Source: Croceimicrobium sp963974215 (lineage in GTDB: Bacteria > Bacteroidota > Bacteroidia > Flavobacteriales > Schleiferiaceae). Taken from it: 64,000 bases of DNA. Below, piece by piece: positions 24,288-33,915 of this stretch (position 1 is its first letter; every line of letters starts with the position of its first letter). The notes under the pieces are model-generated. The model was not told where the DNA came from, ran no database searches, and saw nothing but the letters and a program-made list of their open reading frames with translations. The stretch spans positions 186,001 through 250,000 of the forward strand of contig CAXBBL010000004.1 of NCBI GenBank assembly GCA_963974215.1. The letters run 5' to 3'. The translations under genes were made by a program, and so were the position numbers.

Positions 24288-25791
24288 CACCTACACGATA
24301 AAAAGCAGCTATTTAAGCTTGGCTGATCTTTTTACCATTCTTAAGGAGCATCATTCCCTTAATTTATCGGAAGATACTCGCAAACTTGTGCAAGCAGGAC
24401 GCGATTATCTCGATCGAAAAATGGCGCAAGAAGACGGAGCCATTTACGGCATCAACACTGGTTTTGGCTCGCTTTGCGATGTAGCCATAGAAGGTAAAGA
24501 CTTGGAAAGATTGCAAGAGAATTTGGTGCGCTCTCATGCATGCGGAACGGGAGAGGTGATGGACCCTAGTTTCGTGCGCACCATGCTATTACTAAAAGCC
24601 AAGGCTTTTTCACAAGGTAGATCGGGAGTGCGGGTAGAACTTCTGGAGCAGCTTATCTACTTTTACAATAACAATATTTTACCACAGGTATTTGAGCAAG
24701 GTTCTTTAGGCGCTTCGGGCGATTTAGCACCATTGGCTCATTTATCGCTTGCACTGATGGGTGAGGGGGAAGTATACTTCAATGAAGAGTGGCAGGATAG
24801 TGCAACTGTCTTAAAACAGTTAAACAAAGCTCCCATTAAATTAAAATCGAAGGAAGGCTTAGCTTTACTAAATGGAACTCAGTTTATGTTAGGACTGGGT
24901 ATCAATGCCTATTTCGAAGCTAAGAAATTGATTTATTTGGCGGATCTAGCGGCAGCGCTTTCGCTAGATGCTTTTGACGGAAGACCAGAACCTTTTGATG
25001 CACTTATTCATTATGCTCGACCACATAAAGGACAAATTCATACGGCGTCTCACATTTTAGAGCTTTTAGAAGGAAGCGAATTATTGCAAGGCTCGAAGAA
25101 ACATGTGCAAGATCCCTATTCATTTCGTTGCGTACCGCAAGTGCACGGCGCCTCCAAGGATTTAATTTCTTACGTAGCTTCTGTATTTGAAACAGAATTA
25201 AACTCGGTAACCGATAATCCCACAATTTTTGCAGAAGAGGATAAGATTATATCTGGAGGTAACTTTCACGGTCAACCATTAGCTCTCGCCTTAGATTCTT
25301 TTGCTATGGCTATGGCCGAATTAGGAAATATCTCTGAAAGGAGAACCTATTTACTAATAAGTGGACAGCGTGAATTACCAGCATTTTTAGTGGCTAAACC
25401 AGGCTTAAATAACGGTTTAATGATAGCCCAATATACCGCAGCGTCTATTGTTAGTCAAAATAAGCAATACTGCAGTCCTGCTTCCGTAGATAGCATTGTC
25501 TCATCTAATGGACAGGAAGATCATGTGAGTATGGGAGCAAATGCTGCCACTAAACTTCAGAAAGTTATTGAAAATATTAAAACGATTTTAGCGATCGAAT
25601 TAATTACCGCTTCACAGGCCTTGTTTTTTAGAAAGGCGAAAACATCGCCCTATTTAGAGTCCTTTTTATCGGCTTTTCGCGAAGAGGTTCCCTTTATTGA
25701 AGAAGATAGAATTATACAGAAAGATATAGTAAAGGCAAGGGCCTTTATTGATAACCTAAATTTAGAGCGCGAGTTACTTTTTAACGAATGA
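24274..25791 (+). CDS. hutH: Histidine ammonia-lyase
   Basis: Converts histidine to urocanate and ammonia, the first step of histidine breakdown. The 505-residue protein carries the Ala-Ser-Gly triad at 147-149 (GSLGASGDLAPLAH) that forms the MIO electrophile, plus YGINTGFGSL, the central TDNPTIF and GGNFHGQPLALALD blocks. QEDHVSMG is in the C-terminal half. A tyrosine ammonia-lyase reading is possible for the family, but hutI and hutG in the same window favour histidine. It overlaps hisS by 14 bases, and its end overlaps the convergent secreted-protein gene by 11 bases. Confidence 0.92.
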   Translation: MESTNTYTIKSSYLSLADLFTILKEHHSLNLSEDTRKLVQAGRDYLDRKMAQEDGAIYGINTGFGSLCDVAIEGKDLERLQENLVRSHACGTGEVMDPSFVRTMLLLKAKAFSQGRSGVRVELLEQLIYFYNNNILPQVFEQGSLGASGDLAPLAHLSLALMGEGEVYFNEEWQDSATVLKQLNKAPIKLKSKEGLALLNGTQFMLGLGINAYFEAKKLIYLADLAAALSLDAFDGRPEPFDALIHYARPHKGQIHTASHILELLEGSELLQGSKKHVQDPYSFRCVPQVHGASKDLISYVASVFETELNSVTDNPTIFAEEDKIISGGNFHGQPLALALDSFAMAMAELGNISERRTYLLISGQRELPAFLVAKPGLNNGLMIAQYTAASIVSQNKQYCSPASVDSIVSSNGQEDHVSMGANAATKLQKVIENIKTILAIELITASQALFFRKAKTSPYLESFLSAFREEVPFIEEDRIIQKDIVKARAFIDNLNLERELLFNE

Positions 25792-28700
25792 GGCTTAAAA
25801 AACCTTGTTCTTTTCTTCCCGCTTCAATGATAACAAAAGTGTAAACTCCGCCTGGTGCGGGGTTTCCTTTTATAGAGCCATCCCAAAAATGACTATAGGG
25901 TTGGTTGGTTTCGTAAACCATTTCTCCCCAGCGGTTAAAAATTTTCAAAGTAGCTTCTACTGAACAGGGGTCACCGAAAACTTCGTAAAGATCATTTAGG
26001 CCATCTCCATTAGGGCTAAAAGCACTGGGAGTATAAATTTCATTGCGAATTTCACTTAAAGTAATCTCGAAGTTTTGAATATACTCACGATTGCAAAGGG
26101 TATCTTTAATTAATACGCTAAAGTTCTTTTGACCAGGTTGATCAAACTTTATATCAGGATCTTTTCCCCGGTAAGTTTTGGCTTCAACCTCCCAATAATA
26201 TAAAAACCAAGGTCGGTCATTTTCAATAGTAACATCAATGGCACCATTGCTACAAGAACTTATACCAGGCTGCACCTCTGGTGATGTTGCCGTATCACGA
26301 AAGCTAACAGATTGAAAAATAGTATCCATTCTGTTACAAATGCTATCTTCTGCAATTAGCATAACCTCATAATTTTGGAAGGCCCTAAAATTATGGCTTG
26401 GGGCAGGCTCGGTACTGATGTTTCCATCGCCAAAGTCCCAATAAAAGCGATTGGCTCGTGTACTTATATTTTTAAAATTAACGGCAAGTCGACTGTCACA
26501 AGCAATATAATCGCTTTTAAAATCGGCTTTTGGTTTACTAATTTTATCGTGTACAATTTCAATAATGGTCGTATCGGAAATATTACAAATGGTATCGTAA
26601 GCGATAAGTGTTACCGGGTAAGTTCCTAATTCGCGGTATGTTACACTTGGGTTTAAGCTTGTAGAGCTATTGCCATTTCCAAAAAACCATTGATAATTAG
26701 TAGCGTTATTACTCGCATTTTGGAAGTTCACCTTTAAGCCATCGCAAATACTATCAATCTCAGTGGTAAAGTTGATCTGTGCATTAGCATTCAGGATTTG
26801 CTGAAAACTGAATTTCAAAACGGCCATGTTGCATGAGTTACTGCCGCTAGACGGGGAGTAACCATTGGGTGTGGTGGGAAAGCTTTTGTTATTACAATTG
26901 GAGCAAACTGCCTGGTAAATGGTCCCATCTTTACTAAAACGACTTGTACCTCCGTCAACATGTTCATTATCGGCACCTCCAAAATAACTAGCGTAGAGAA
27001 GCTTGCTGGCATTATGCTTTAATATCATAAAGTAGAAATCACTGCCGTCTGTAGTGCTCTGGAAGGCATCAGCAGTAATTGGTAAGGCGTAGGTATTACC
27101 ATTAGGAATAGCGGGAAAGCTTACTGAATTGGATAAACCGCCCCAACCAGAGATATAAATATTAAGGCATTCATCGACCATGAAAGCACTTGGGACAATG
27201 TCTTGTTTATTCTGACCACTACCCACGGCAGTTTGCCAAATAACAGTGCTTAGTGTACTATCTATTTTGCATAAAAATTGACGAGAACCAGCTTGTGCGT
27301 AAACCCCAGGAGTAATGCTTAAGGCACCTTTAGTTTGACCGAAAATATAAAGATCTCCATTGTAGTCATAGTCCATTAAAAAACTTTGATCCTCTTTATT
27401 GGTGCCATAATAGGTAGATTTTAATAGAGTACCGTTTTCAGCATCAAAGCTCGCGATATAGCCATCATATCCACCTTGGCGAGAAGTAAAAATAGCATTC
27501 GCAGTAACTTCTAAATCGTCACTCGCTGATGTACCTGTGATAAATACTTTTTTATCAAATTCTTTTAGTGAGTAGCCCGATTCAGATCCAGTCCCTCCAT
27601 AGTAAGTTCCCCAAATTATGGAACTTAAAGTTGGATCAAATTTAGCTAAGACGGCATCTTGAGAATTATCTGTTCGAGTAATACTATTTGCTTGATTAAG
27701 TGGGATATCTATCGAGTTGGTGCTGCTTAGTACCACTACGTTTTCATTTTCATCCAAAATTATTTCTCCGCGGTAGTGGTCGCCATAATTTTTATTAATT
27801 GCTTCATTAAAACCATCATTATTGGTACCGCCCCAAAAGGTGGAGTGCAATAATTGACTTCCGTCGGCCGAGATCTTTGCTATGAAAATATCACTTCCAT
27901 AATTATAATCATTAAAAGCAAAAGATGCTGCGAAGCTGCCGCCCGCGTAAATCTTTTGGAAGGCATTGCCTGTAACGGGAAAGTTAGATGAACCAGTGTT
28001 TCCGAGAACATATAGATCTCCATTTTCTGCCGCAATAATAGAATGGACTACTTCAATATCTCTACCGCCCAAATAAGTTGCATAAAGTAATTGACTACCA
28101 GTAGCGTCGAATTTACTAATACTAATGTCCACGTTAAAGGCACTATCGCCTTCAAAACTAGACTGAAAGGCTCCGTTTGTAACGGGATAATTTACTCCGA
28201 AATTTACCCCAGCGCCGTAAATACTGCCGTTTTCGCCATAGCTAGCACTATTGCCAAAATTAAGGTCACCACTGCCTGAGAAAGTGGAAAAATCTAATAT
28301 GGGGTCAATTATTAAGGGATAGTTTTTTTTGTAGCGCCCAAGCTGAAACGTCACGGTATTGCCTTCTAGCTTGTATGCACAATCTACCTTAACTTGCTTT
28401 CCGCCAATTAACTGATAGGCGAGAGGGATACTTTCTTTAACTGTACCTATGCTCATTTCAAGGAATAGCACCTTTCCATTTAAATATAGGCTTTTTAATC
28501 CTTCATAATGCATGCGGATTTGCTGTGGATCAGCTTCAGGTTCAAGAATGAAATTATATTTTAGTCGATCCTCTGCTTCTAACATTTCTATGGAAATACC
28601 CCGATAAATATTCTTTAACTCTGCTTGATCACTAGAGTAAACCTTGCTGCGCCAATTTGCTGGTTCATTGCCAAGAAAGTAATTCCTAGGATAAAAAGTT

Positions 28701-28999
28701 TTTCCTTTTCCTTGCCACTTTGCTTCAGGGCTTGAGCCCTCAAAGCTCATTCTATAAGAGTTTGATTTAAAGGATGGAGAATGTGAGTGACTATGATCGT
28801 GGTTATGATCATGGGGGATGCTGAGAAAACTAGCAATATAGCCTTTTGAGTCTAAAAAGATAGCACCATTGCTCAGTTCGACTTTAGTTTGAAAGTCGCC
28901 TGACCATTGCCCCTGATTAGCTACAAATATGGCTTGTCCCCAGAGCCATGGACCCATCAATAGAAGTCCCCAAAGTATGTGATTTCGAGTTGGTTTCAC
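25781..28999 (-). CDS. Large secreted protein with SBBP beta-propeller repeats, PKD domains and a gliding-motility-type C-terminal domain
   Basis: Protein of 1072 residues. A signal peptide covers about the first 23 residues. An N-terminal domain (about 25-235) of the type preceding SBBP repeats is followed by repeated beta-propeller units (about 240-730; for example LLYATYLGGRDIE, LLHSTFWGGTNND, LLYASYFGGADNE). Then come two PKD domains (about 765-815 and 845-900) and the C-terminal T9SS sorting domain (YTPSAFSPNGDGLNDLYEVFG ... IFNRWGEMVYE, about 985-1072). The type B CTD predicts type IX export and surface attachment or release. The start is GTG. It may act in adhesion or gliding; the ligand is unknown. 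Confidence 0.9.
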   Translation of the reverse strand: MKPTRNHILWGLLLMGPWLWGQAIFVANQGQWSGDFQTKVELSNGAIFLDSKGYIASFLSIPHDHNHDHSHSHSPSFKSNSYRMSFEGSSPEAKWQGKGKTFYPRNYFLGNEPANWRSKVYSSDQAELKNIYRGISIEMLEAEDRLKYNFILEPEADPQQIRMHYEGLKSLYLNGKVLFLEMSIGTVKESIPLAYQLIGGKQVKVDCAYKLEGNTVTFQLGRYKKNYPLIIDPILDFSTFSGSGDLNFGNSASYGENGSIYGAGVNFGVNYPVTNGAFQSSFEGDSAFNVDISISKFDATGSQLLYATYLGGRDIEVVHSIIAAENGDLYVLGNTGSSNFPVTGNAFQKIYAGGSFAASFAFNDYNYGSDIFIAKISADGSQLLHSTFWGGTNNDGFNEAINKNYGDHYRGEIILDENENVVVLSSTNSIDIPLNQANSITRTDNSQDAVLAKFDPTLSSIIWGTYYGGTGSESGYSLKEFDKKVFITGTSASDDLEVTANAIFTSRQGGYDGYIASFDAENGTLLKSTYYGTNKEDQSFLMDYDYNGDLYIFGQTKGALSITPGVYAQAGSRQFLCKIDSTLSTVIWQTAVGSGQNKQDIVPSAFMVDECLNIYISGWGGLSNSVSFPAIPNGNTYALPITADAFQSTTDGSDFYFMILKHNASKLLYASYFGGADNEHVDGGTSRFSKDGTIYQAVCSNCNNKSFPTTPNGYSPSSGSNSCNMAVLKFSFQQILNANAQINFTTEIDSICDGLKVNFQNASNNATNYQWFFGNGNSSTSLNPSVTYRELGTYPVTLIAYDTICNISDTTIIEIVHDKISKPKADFKSDYIACDSRLAVNFKNISTRANRFYWDFGDGNISTEPAPSHNFRAFQNYEVMLIAEDSICNRMDTIFQSVSFRDTATSPEVQPGISSCSNGAIDVTIENDRPWFLYYWEVEAKTYRGKDPDIKFDQPGQKNFSVLIKDTLCNREYIQNFEITLSEIRNEIYTPSAFSPNGDGLNDLYEVFGDPCSVEATLKIFNRWGEMVYETNQPYSHFWDGSIKGNPAPGGVYTFVIIEAGRKEQGFLSLIR

Positions 29000-29075
29000 T
29001 AGGGCATTAAAAGTAGAAAAAAAATATCTAGTAACTTCTACATAATGCCCATACTGTTTAAAAGTGCCTTGTTAA

Positions 29076-30251
29076 TTAGTTAGTGAGTTTCGCCTCCACA
29101 AAATGAGAACCTTTTTTTGTGCTTAATGCGAGCAGATAATTTGAACCCCCACTTTTAAGTTTTAACTTCTTTTCAATTACGGGAGCTTTATCGAAAAAGT
29201 TACGACTTACCACATTAAACTGCCTACCTTTTAATTCTTTAGAATAAGGTTTATGTATCTGATTTACAGTCCATATTCGCCCAGGGAATGAGCTCTTCAA
29301 TTCTTCGGAGCTGTAAATATTAGTATTTGGGGCGAGTTTTAAAAGGCTAAATTCTGCTGCTACAGAATCCATTAGACCACCTTTCATAATGCTGCTATTG
29401 GGTAAGTAAAGAAATTGGCCAATGGGACCAAATTGCGGTTCTGGGTTCGAAGGATAATTGTTGATAAATATTTGAACATCAGTATCCTGAAGGTTAAAGG
29501 TCTTGACCTTCACTTGTATTTCTTCTGGCTTTAAATCGAAATTGATAACATAACAAATCTCCTTGCATTCGTTCCGCTGGCTTAAAATCCAGACCTCTTC
29601 ACAATGGGGGATTTGGTTTAAATAAGACCGCCATTCTAGTAAAGGGCTAGACTTTACGATTAGTCGCTTACATTTATTAGCTAAGGTGTTATAAAGGTCA
29701 AAAATGGATGGTAAGTAATCTTCCAACCTTACAATTTTTATATTTCCACCGTCGCGGCGAGAAGGGTCCATATATATCAGGTCTTGGAAACCAATATGAC
29801 TTAAAACCTCTTCTGCCTGAGCGTTAAACGATTTCAGCTCAAAATTGAGAATCTTGAAATTATGGAGGGCAATCGCAAATAAATTAGCATTAGGCTCTAC
29901 ATAAGTACTTTTTTTTGCTTGTACTGCGAAATGCATAAAATCTATACCCAGTCCCGATGTTAGATCTGTAAATGTTTGATAATCTTTCACTAAACTCGCC
30001 TTGAATGCAGCTAACGCGGTACTAGTGCATTGCTCCAAGTTTTCGCTCGGGGGCAAGATGAGTTCTAAATTAGTGTAGAAGTCGGGTAGTTTTTTACGCG
30101 TTTTTTGTCGCGCCGCGATTTGCTCTATTAAAAGCTTTTTATCATCATCCTTGGCATACTTAAACAAAAGTGTGCTGCTATCAGTATTAAGATTCTGCTT
30201 AATAAAAAGCCTATTCTCCTCTTTACTTATCAGCTGGGCTAATTTCAGCAT
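29076..30251 (-). CDS. SAM-dependent methyltransferase with THUMP-like domain
   Basis: Protein of 391 residues. An N-terminal helical region is followed by the class I SAM-binding motif DLTSGLGIDFMHFAVQAK (about 138-155) and then DLIYMDPSRRDGG (about 195-207). Next is a C-terminal beta-rich domain (about 290-391) of the THUMP-like type found in this Bacteroidota family. The DPSRRD motif suggests a nucleic-acid methyltransferase or a close relative, but the target is unknown. Its start lies inside the end of the AI-2E-type permease gene (29-base overlap), which indicates coupled expression. Confidence 0.83.
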   Translation of the reverse strand: MLKLAQLISKEENRLFIKQNLNTDSSTLLFKYAKDDDKKLLIEQIAARQKTRKKLPDFYTNLELILPPSENLEQCTSTALAAFKASLVKDYQTFTDLTSGLGIDFMHFAVQAKKSTYVEPNANLFAIALHNFKILNFELKSFNAQAEEVLSHIGFQDLIYMDPSRRDGGNIKIVRLEDYLPSIFDLYNTLANKCKRLIVKSSPLLEWRSYLNQIPHCEEVWILSQRNECKEICYVINFDLKPEEIQVKVKTFNLQDTDVQIFINNYPSNPEPQFGPIGQFLYLPNSSIMKGGLMDSVAAEFSLLKLAPNTNIYSSEELKSSFPGRIWTVNQIHKPYSKELKGRQFNVVSRNFFDKAPVIEKKLKLKSGGSNYLLALSTKKGSHFVEAKLTN

Positions 30252-31365
30252 CTTTCTTGTCTTTTTCGACGGGAATTAACCAGCGAATGAATTTAATATG
30301 ACCCAGAAACTCTCCCGCTAGTAGCCTAAGTACACTGTAAACGGGCACCGCGACTATCATACCTGCTATTCCTGCCATTGAGGCAGCAAAGGAAATCACC
30401 AAAAATATTTCTAAGGGATGCGCTTTTATGCTAGTTGAAAAAATGAAGGGCTGGGTAACGAAATTATCTAAAAGTTGCACCGCTCCAAAAACACCAATGA
30501 GTATAAAAAAGGCCGGTGCAAACTCCATGGAATTTTCGCCCAAGGTTTGCGCCATCCCTAGAGTAATACCAAATGATAAACCGATAATTGGTCCGAGGTA
30601 AGGAATTATATTTATTATTCCAGCAAAAAAGCCAATCACCATGGTATTGTGAAAGCCTCCTAATTTAAGGCCGATGGAAACCAAGGTAGTTATAATGGTA
30701 ATTTGAATTAACAAACCCACGAAGTAGCGACTAATATTACTTCTTAATCGTGGGTAAATATTGTTCAATCGATCTTCGAACCGATCAGGTACAAAAGCCA
30801 TAATAATGGAGCGAAATAAGTTGCGTTCTTTTAAAAAGAAGAAAGAAATAAAAAGAATACTAAAAAGGGCAAAAGCCAAGTTACCTAAACCTCCTATCAA
30901 ATTCGTAAAGGTCTCCGTAACCCTTTCCATATTTATAACATCACCTATTTTCGGTAGTATCTCAGCTTGACTAGGGAGTTTATAATTTAGATTACCAGAA
31001 AGTCCTATACTAGCTTGCACACTTTGAAGCTCGGCTTGAAACTGCCTAAATAGTTTTTCAAAATCAATTGCTCGCAATACTTGCAATTCGTCCATAAGCG
31101 ATGGAATAAATAAGCCGATTACTCCAACTATAATACCTAACAAGAGCAGAAGAGTTATAATAGCGGCTAAGTTTCGTCCTAATTTAATTTTGGGAAAGCG
31201 TTCTCCGCTTAGGACATCGACGATTGGCTTAGCAATAAGAGAGATTAGAGCAGAAATTAAGATATAGGTTAAGGTAAAGCGCACCACCCAAATTGTATAA
31301 GCCAGCCAAGCTATCAGCGCTATATAAAAAAGGCTTATTAATATTTGTTTACTTACTTTATTCAT
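30223..31365 (-). CDS. AI-2E-family (PerM-like) transporter
   Basis: Inner-membrane protein of 380 residues with seven to eight hydrophobic segments in the family's layout: an N-terminal helical hairpin pair (about 10-40 and 62-85), a soluble section (about 85-150), then a membrane block with FFAGIINIIPYLGPIIG. That block and the late DNFVTQPFIFSTSIKAHPLEIFLVI stretch are diagnostic of the family. Members have been proposed to export autoinducer-2 or to act in Na+/H+ exchange; the substrate is not set. It shares four bases with the DUF4159 gene upstream. Confidence 0.9.
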   Translation of the reverse strand: MNKVSKQILISLFYIALIAWLAYTIWVVRFTLTYILISALISLIAKPIVDVLSGERFPKIKLGRNLAAIITLLLLLGIIVGVIGLFIPSLMDELQVLRAIDFEKLFRQFQAELQSVQASIGLSGNLNYKLPSQAEILPKIGDVINMERVTETFTNLIGGLGNLAFALFSILFISFFFLKERNLFRSIIMAFVPDRFEDRLNNIYPRLRSNISRYFVGLLIQITIITTLVSIGLKLGGFHNTMVIGFFAGIINIIPYLGPIIGLSFGITLGMAQTLGENSMEFAPAFFILIGVFGAVQLLDNFVTQPFIFSTSIKAHPLEIFLVISFAASMAGIAGMIVAVPVYSVLRLLAGEFLGHIKFIRWLIPVEKDKKDAEISPADK

Positions 31366-32018
31366 TTGGCGGCGGTAAATGCGTAGTGAACCAAATTAGC
31401 CCCCATTTTTAAGGCGCTTAAGCGTTTTTCCTCAGGATCATTATGAACTTCTGGGTCTTCCCAGCCATCGCTAATATCAGCTTCATAGGTATAAACAAGG
31501 GCTAAACGACCTTCGAAATAAATACCCCATGCTTCCGGCGCCTTATTATCGTGTTCGTGAATTTTCGGTAAACCCTTCTCAAAGCGAAAAGGGGTATTAA
31601 AAATTATATTTTCTTTTGAAAGTGGCACCAATTCGTTTTCGGGAAAAATGCGTTTGAGTTCCTTTCGGAGATACTCATCCATACCGTAATTATCGTCAAT
31701 GTGTAAAAAGCCGCCAGATTTTAAGTAAAGTGCTAGGTTATCGGCTTCTTCTTTATTAAATACCACGTTTCCATGGCCGGTCATGTGAATGAAAGGGTAA
31801 TTAAATATTTCAGGTGATTCGACCGCTACCTGATCGTATTCGTTGTCTAAATTGGTGTTTAATTGTTGATTGCAGAAGAGGCTCAAATTTTTTAAAGCCG
31901 TAGGATTCGCATACCAATCACCGCCACCTCGATATTTTAGTACGGCCAAAGACTCTTTCTGAGCTGAAACTAGGGTGGAAAAGAAAAGGATAAAAGCTAT
32001 TAGCAGAGATTTTCGCAT
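31362..32018 (-). CDS. DUF4159-domain exported protein
   Basis: Protein of 218 residues starting MRKSLLIAFILFFSTLVSAQ, a clear signal peptide, followed by a DUF4159 domain (LAVLKYRGGGDWYANPTALKNLSLFCNQQ ... FPFIHMTGHG-like core ... GGFLHIDDNYG ... VYTYEADISDGWEDPEVHND). The domain has a class I glutamine amidotransferase-like fold and is found near gliding/MoxR-type genes elsewhere. A frame extending 60 bases further upstream exists, but it would cross a promoter box lying five bases before this ATG, so the shorter form is used. Likely periplasmic. Confidence 0.85.
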   Translation of the reverse strand: MRKSLLIAFILFFSTLVSAQKESLAVLKYRGGGDWYANPTALKNLSLFCNQQLNTNLDNEYDQVAVESPEIFNYPFIHMTGHGNVVFNKEEADNLALYLKSGGFLHIDDNYGMDEYLRKELKRIFPENELVPLSKENIIFNTPFRFEKGLPKIHEHDNKAPEAWGIYFEGRLALVYTYEADISDGWEDPEVHNDPEEKRLSALKMGANLVHYAFTAAK

Positions 32019-32023
32019 GGAAG

Positions 32024-32031
32024 CAAAGGTA
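32024..32031 (-). promoter_or_regulatory. Promoter -7 box for the DUF4159 gene
   Basis: TACCTTTG on the minus strand, exact TAnnTTTG match, five bases before the ATG. It decides the start codon and predicts a leaderless message. Confidence 0.6.
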
Positions 32032-32189
32032 AAGTATTCGCGCTTAAATGTGGAAAGGTTGATTTTGTAGGGTCCCAATCCATGAGATTAAAAGAAGCTG
32101 ATCTTATTCTATATTAATGGTGAATTTTGAGACTAAAATAAGCTTTCAAACTTAGATTGTTGATGACCTAAATTTTCGACTGTTGGAAC

Positions 32190-32879
32190 TTATCGCAATA
32201 GCGCTGCTGCTGCGGCAACCTGTAGTCCAGCCGTTTCGGTTCTTAAAACTTCTTCTCCAAATGAAATGGCCTTGTAGCCAGCTTTTAGAGCTAAATCAAT
32301 TTCATTTTCATTGAAATCACCCTCTGGGCCAATTAAAAATAGACTTTCTTCATGGAAATTAACATCGTGCAAACTTTTTTTTGAACCATCTACCAGGTGG
32401 CCCATATATTTAGGGACGCTCGTGTTTTCCTGAATAAAAGAACTAAGCTTTTGTAGTTCATGCAAGCGAGGTAGAAAGCCTTTTTTACTTTGTTTGGCCG
32501 CAGCCATAATCACCTTTTCGCCACGATCAACTTTATATACTTTTCGCTCGGAGTTGGCACTTATAATGGGATAAATATTTGCTATGCCAATTTCGGTGGC
32601 CTTTTCTAAAAACCATTCAAAACGATCGTTGCTTTTCGTTGGAGCGATGGCAATATTTAAAAGTGGACGGATTTCTTCTCTAATAAGTTGAGAGCATTTA
32701 AAGCGTAGCTCATTTTTTGAACCATTTAAGATTTCTGCCAAATATACTTTTCCATCATTGGCACTTACCGAAATGGGACTACCTTCTTTTAAGCGTAGCA
32801 CCCGAATGGCATGGTGACTATCTTGCTCATTTAAGATGCCAATTTCATTCTGTATACTTTCACAAAAGAAATGATTCAT
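32190..32879 (-). CDS. rsmE: RsmE, 16S rRNA m3U1498 methyltransferase
   Basis: SPOUT-class enzyme that methylates U1498 of 16S rRNA. The 229-residue protein has the N-terminal PUA-like part (HHAIRVLRLKEGSPISVSANDGKVYLAEI) and the knotted domain. The latter has IAPTKSNDRFEWFLEKATEIGIANIYPIIS, LFLIGPEGDFNENEIDLALKAGY and ISFGEEVLRTETAGLQVAAA, all diagnostic. Its ATG overlaps the tsaD stop by one base, so both come from the tsaD promoter. Confidence 0.94.
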   Translation of the reverse strand: MNHFFCESIQNEIGILNEQDSHHAIRVLRLKEGSPISVSANDGKVYLAEILNGSKNELRFKCSQLIREEIRPLLNIAIAPTKSNDRFEWFLEKATEIGIANIYPIISANSERKVYKVDRGEKVIMAAAKQSKKGFLPRLHELQKLSSFIQENTSVPKYMGHLVDGSKKSLHDVNFHEESLFLIGPEGDFNENEIDLALKAGYKAISFGEEVLRTETAGLQVAAAAALLR

Positions 32880-33901
32880 TAAAAAGCGTTTACTGGTTTT
32901 CTAGCTTGTGCTAAGGTGGAAAGATCGGCAAAATCTTGCACCAAATACTTGTAATAGGCAGCAATACCAATCATTCCGCCATTGTCGGTGCAGTATTGCA
33001 TTTCGGGAATAAATACTTCCCAATTAAGGCTTTCCTTTTTTTCTCTTAAAGCCTTTCGCAAGGCACTATTGGCACTAACTCCGCCAGCAATTGCAATTTC
33101 TTTAATATTTAAATCTTTCGCAACTTTAGTTAAATTTTCCAAGAGTATATCAATGATCGTTTTTTGAATACTAGCCGCTAAATCATGGAGATTTTCCGCT
33201 ACAAAATTGGGGTTAAGGGCCACTTGCTTTTGTAAAAAGTATAGAATGCTAGTTTTTAATCCACTAAAACTATAGCTATAACCGGGAACTTTTGGTTTGG
33301 CAAACTTAAAGCTTAGCGGATTGCCATCTTGCGCAAGCTTATCAATGATAGGCCCAGCGGGATACTCGAGTCCCATTATTTTACCTGCTTTATCGAAAGC
33401 TTCACCCGCAGCATCATCCAAAGTTTCGCCCATTAACTCGAAGTCATAAGGTGAATTTACCTTGACAATCTGGCTGTGACCACCACTTACGGTTAAGCAT
33501 AGGAATGGAAAGTTCGGATATTTACCTTCTTCATTTTCAATAAGATGTGCTAGAATATGTGCTTGCATATGATTCACCTCAATTAATGGTTTGTTAAGGG
33601 CAAGGCTTAAAGATTTAGCAAAAGAGGTTCCAACCAAGAGAGAGCCTAATAATCCCGGGCCGGCCGTAAAAGCGATAGCATCGACCTGTGAAATTTCAAT
33701 TTTGGCTAGCGCTAAAGCTTTACTTATTATGGGAACAATATTCTGTTGATGAGCTCTCGATGCAAATTCTGGAACAACACCGCCATATTCTGCATGTATT
33801 TGCTGGTTAGCCGTTACATTTGCAAGCACTTTGCGTTGTTGCATTATTGCGATGGAAGTATCATCACAACTGCTTTCAATGGCCAAAATAATTTCGTTCA
33901 T
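32879..33901 (-). CDS. tsaD: TsaD, tRNA N6-threonylcarbamoyladenosine transferase subunit
   Basis: Catalytic subunit that transfers threonylcarbamoyl to A37 of ANN-decoding tRNAs. The 340-residue protein shows the ASKHA start ILAIESSCDDTSIAI, the metal ligands in HMQAH (about 110-114), SGGHSQIV, GETLDDAAGEAFDKAGKIMGL and the late AIAGGVSANSALR. I start at the ATG giving MNEIILAIESSCDD; the five-residue extension has no support. A promoter box lies just four bases ahead of that ATG. rsmE follows with a one-base overlap. Confidence 0.96.
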   Translation of the reverse strand: MNEIILAIESSCDDTSIAIMQQRKVLANVTANQQIHAEYGGVVPEFASRAHQQNIVPIISKALALAKIEISQVDAIAFTAGPGLLGSLLVGTSFAKSLSLALNKPLIEVNHMQAHILAHLIENEEGKYPNFPFLCLTVSGGHSQIVKVNSPYDFELMGETLDDAAGEAFDKAGKIMGLEYPAGPIIDKLAQDGNPLSFKFAKPKVPGYSYSFSGLKTSILYFLQKQVALNPNFVAENLHDLAASIQKTIIDILLENLTKVAKDLNIKEIAIAGGVSANSALRKALREKKESLNWEVFIPEMQYCTDNGGMIGIAAYYKYLVQDFADLSTLAQARKPVNAF

Positions 33902-33905
33902 AAAA

Positions 33906-33913
33906 CAAAGGTA
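33906..33913 (-). promoter_or_regulatory. Promoter -7 box for tsaD-rsmE
   Basis: TACCTTTG on the minus strand, exact TAnnTTTG match with four bases between the box and the ATG, so the message is likely leaderless. Confidence 0.65.
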
Positions 33914-33915
33914 CA

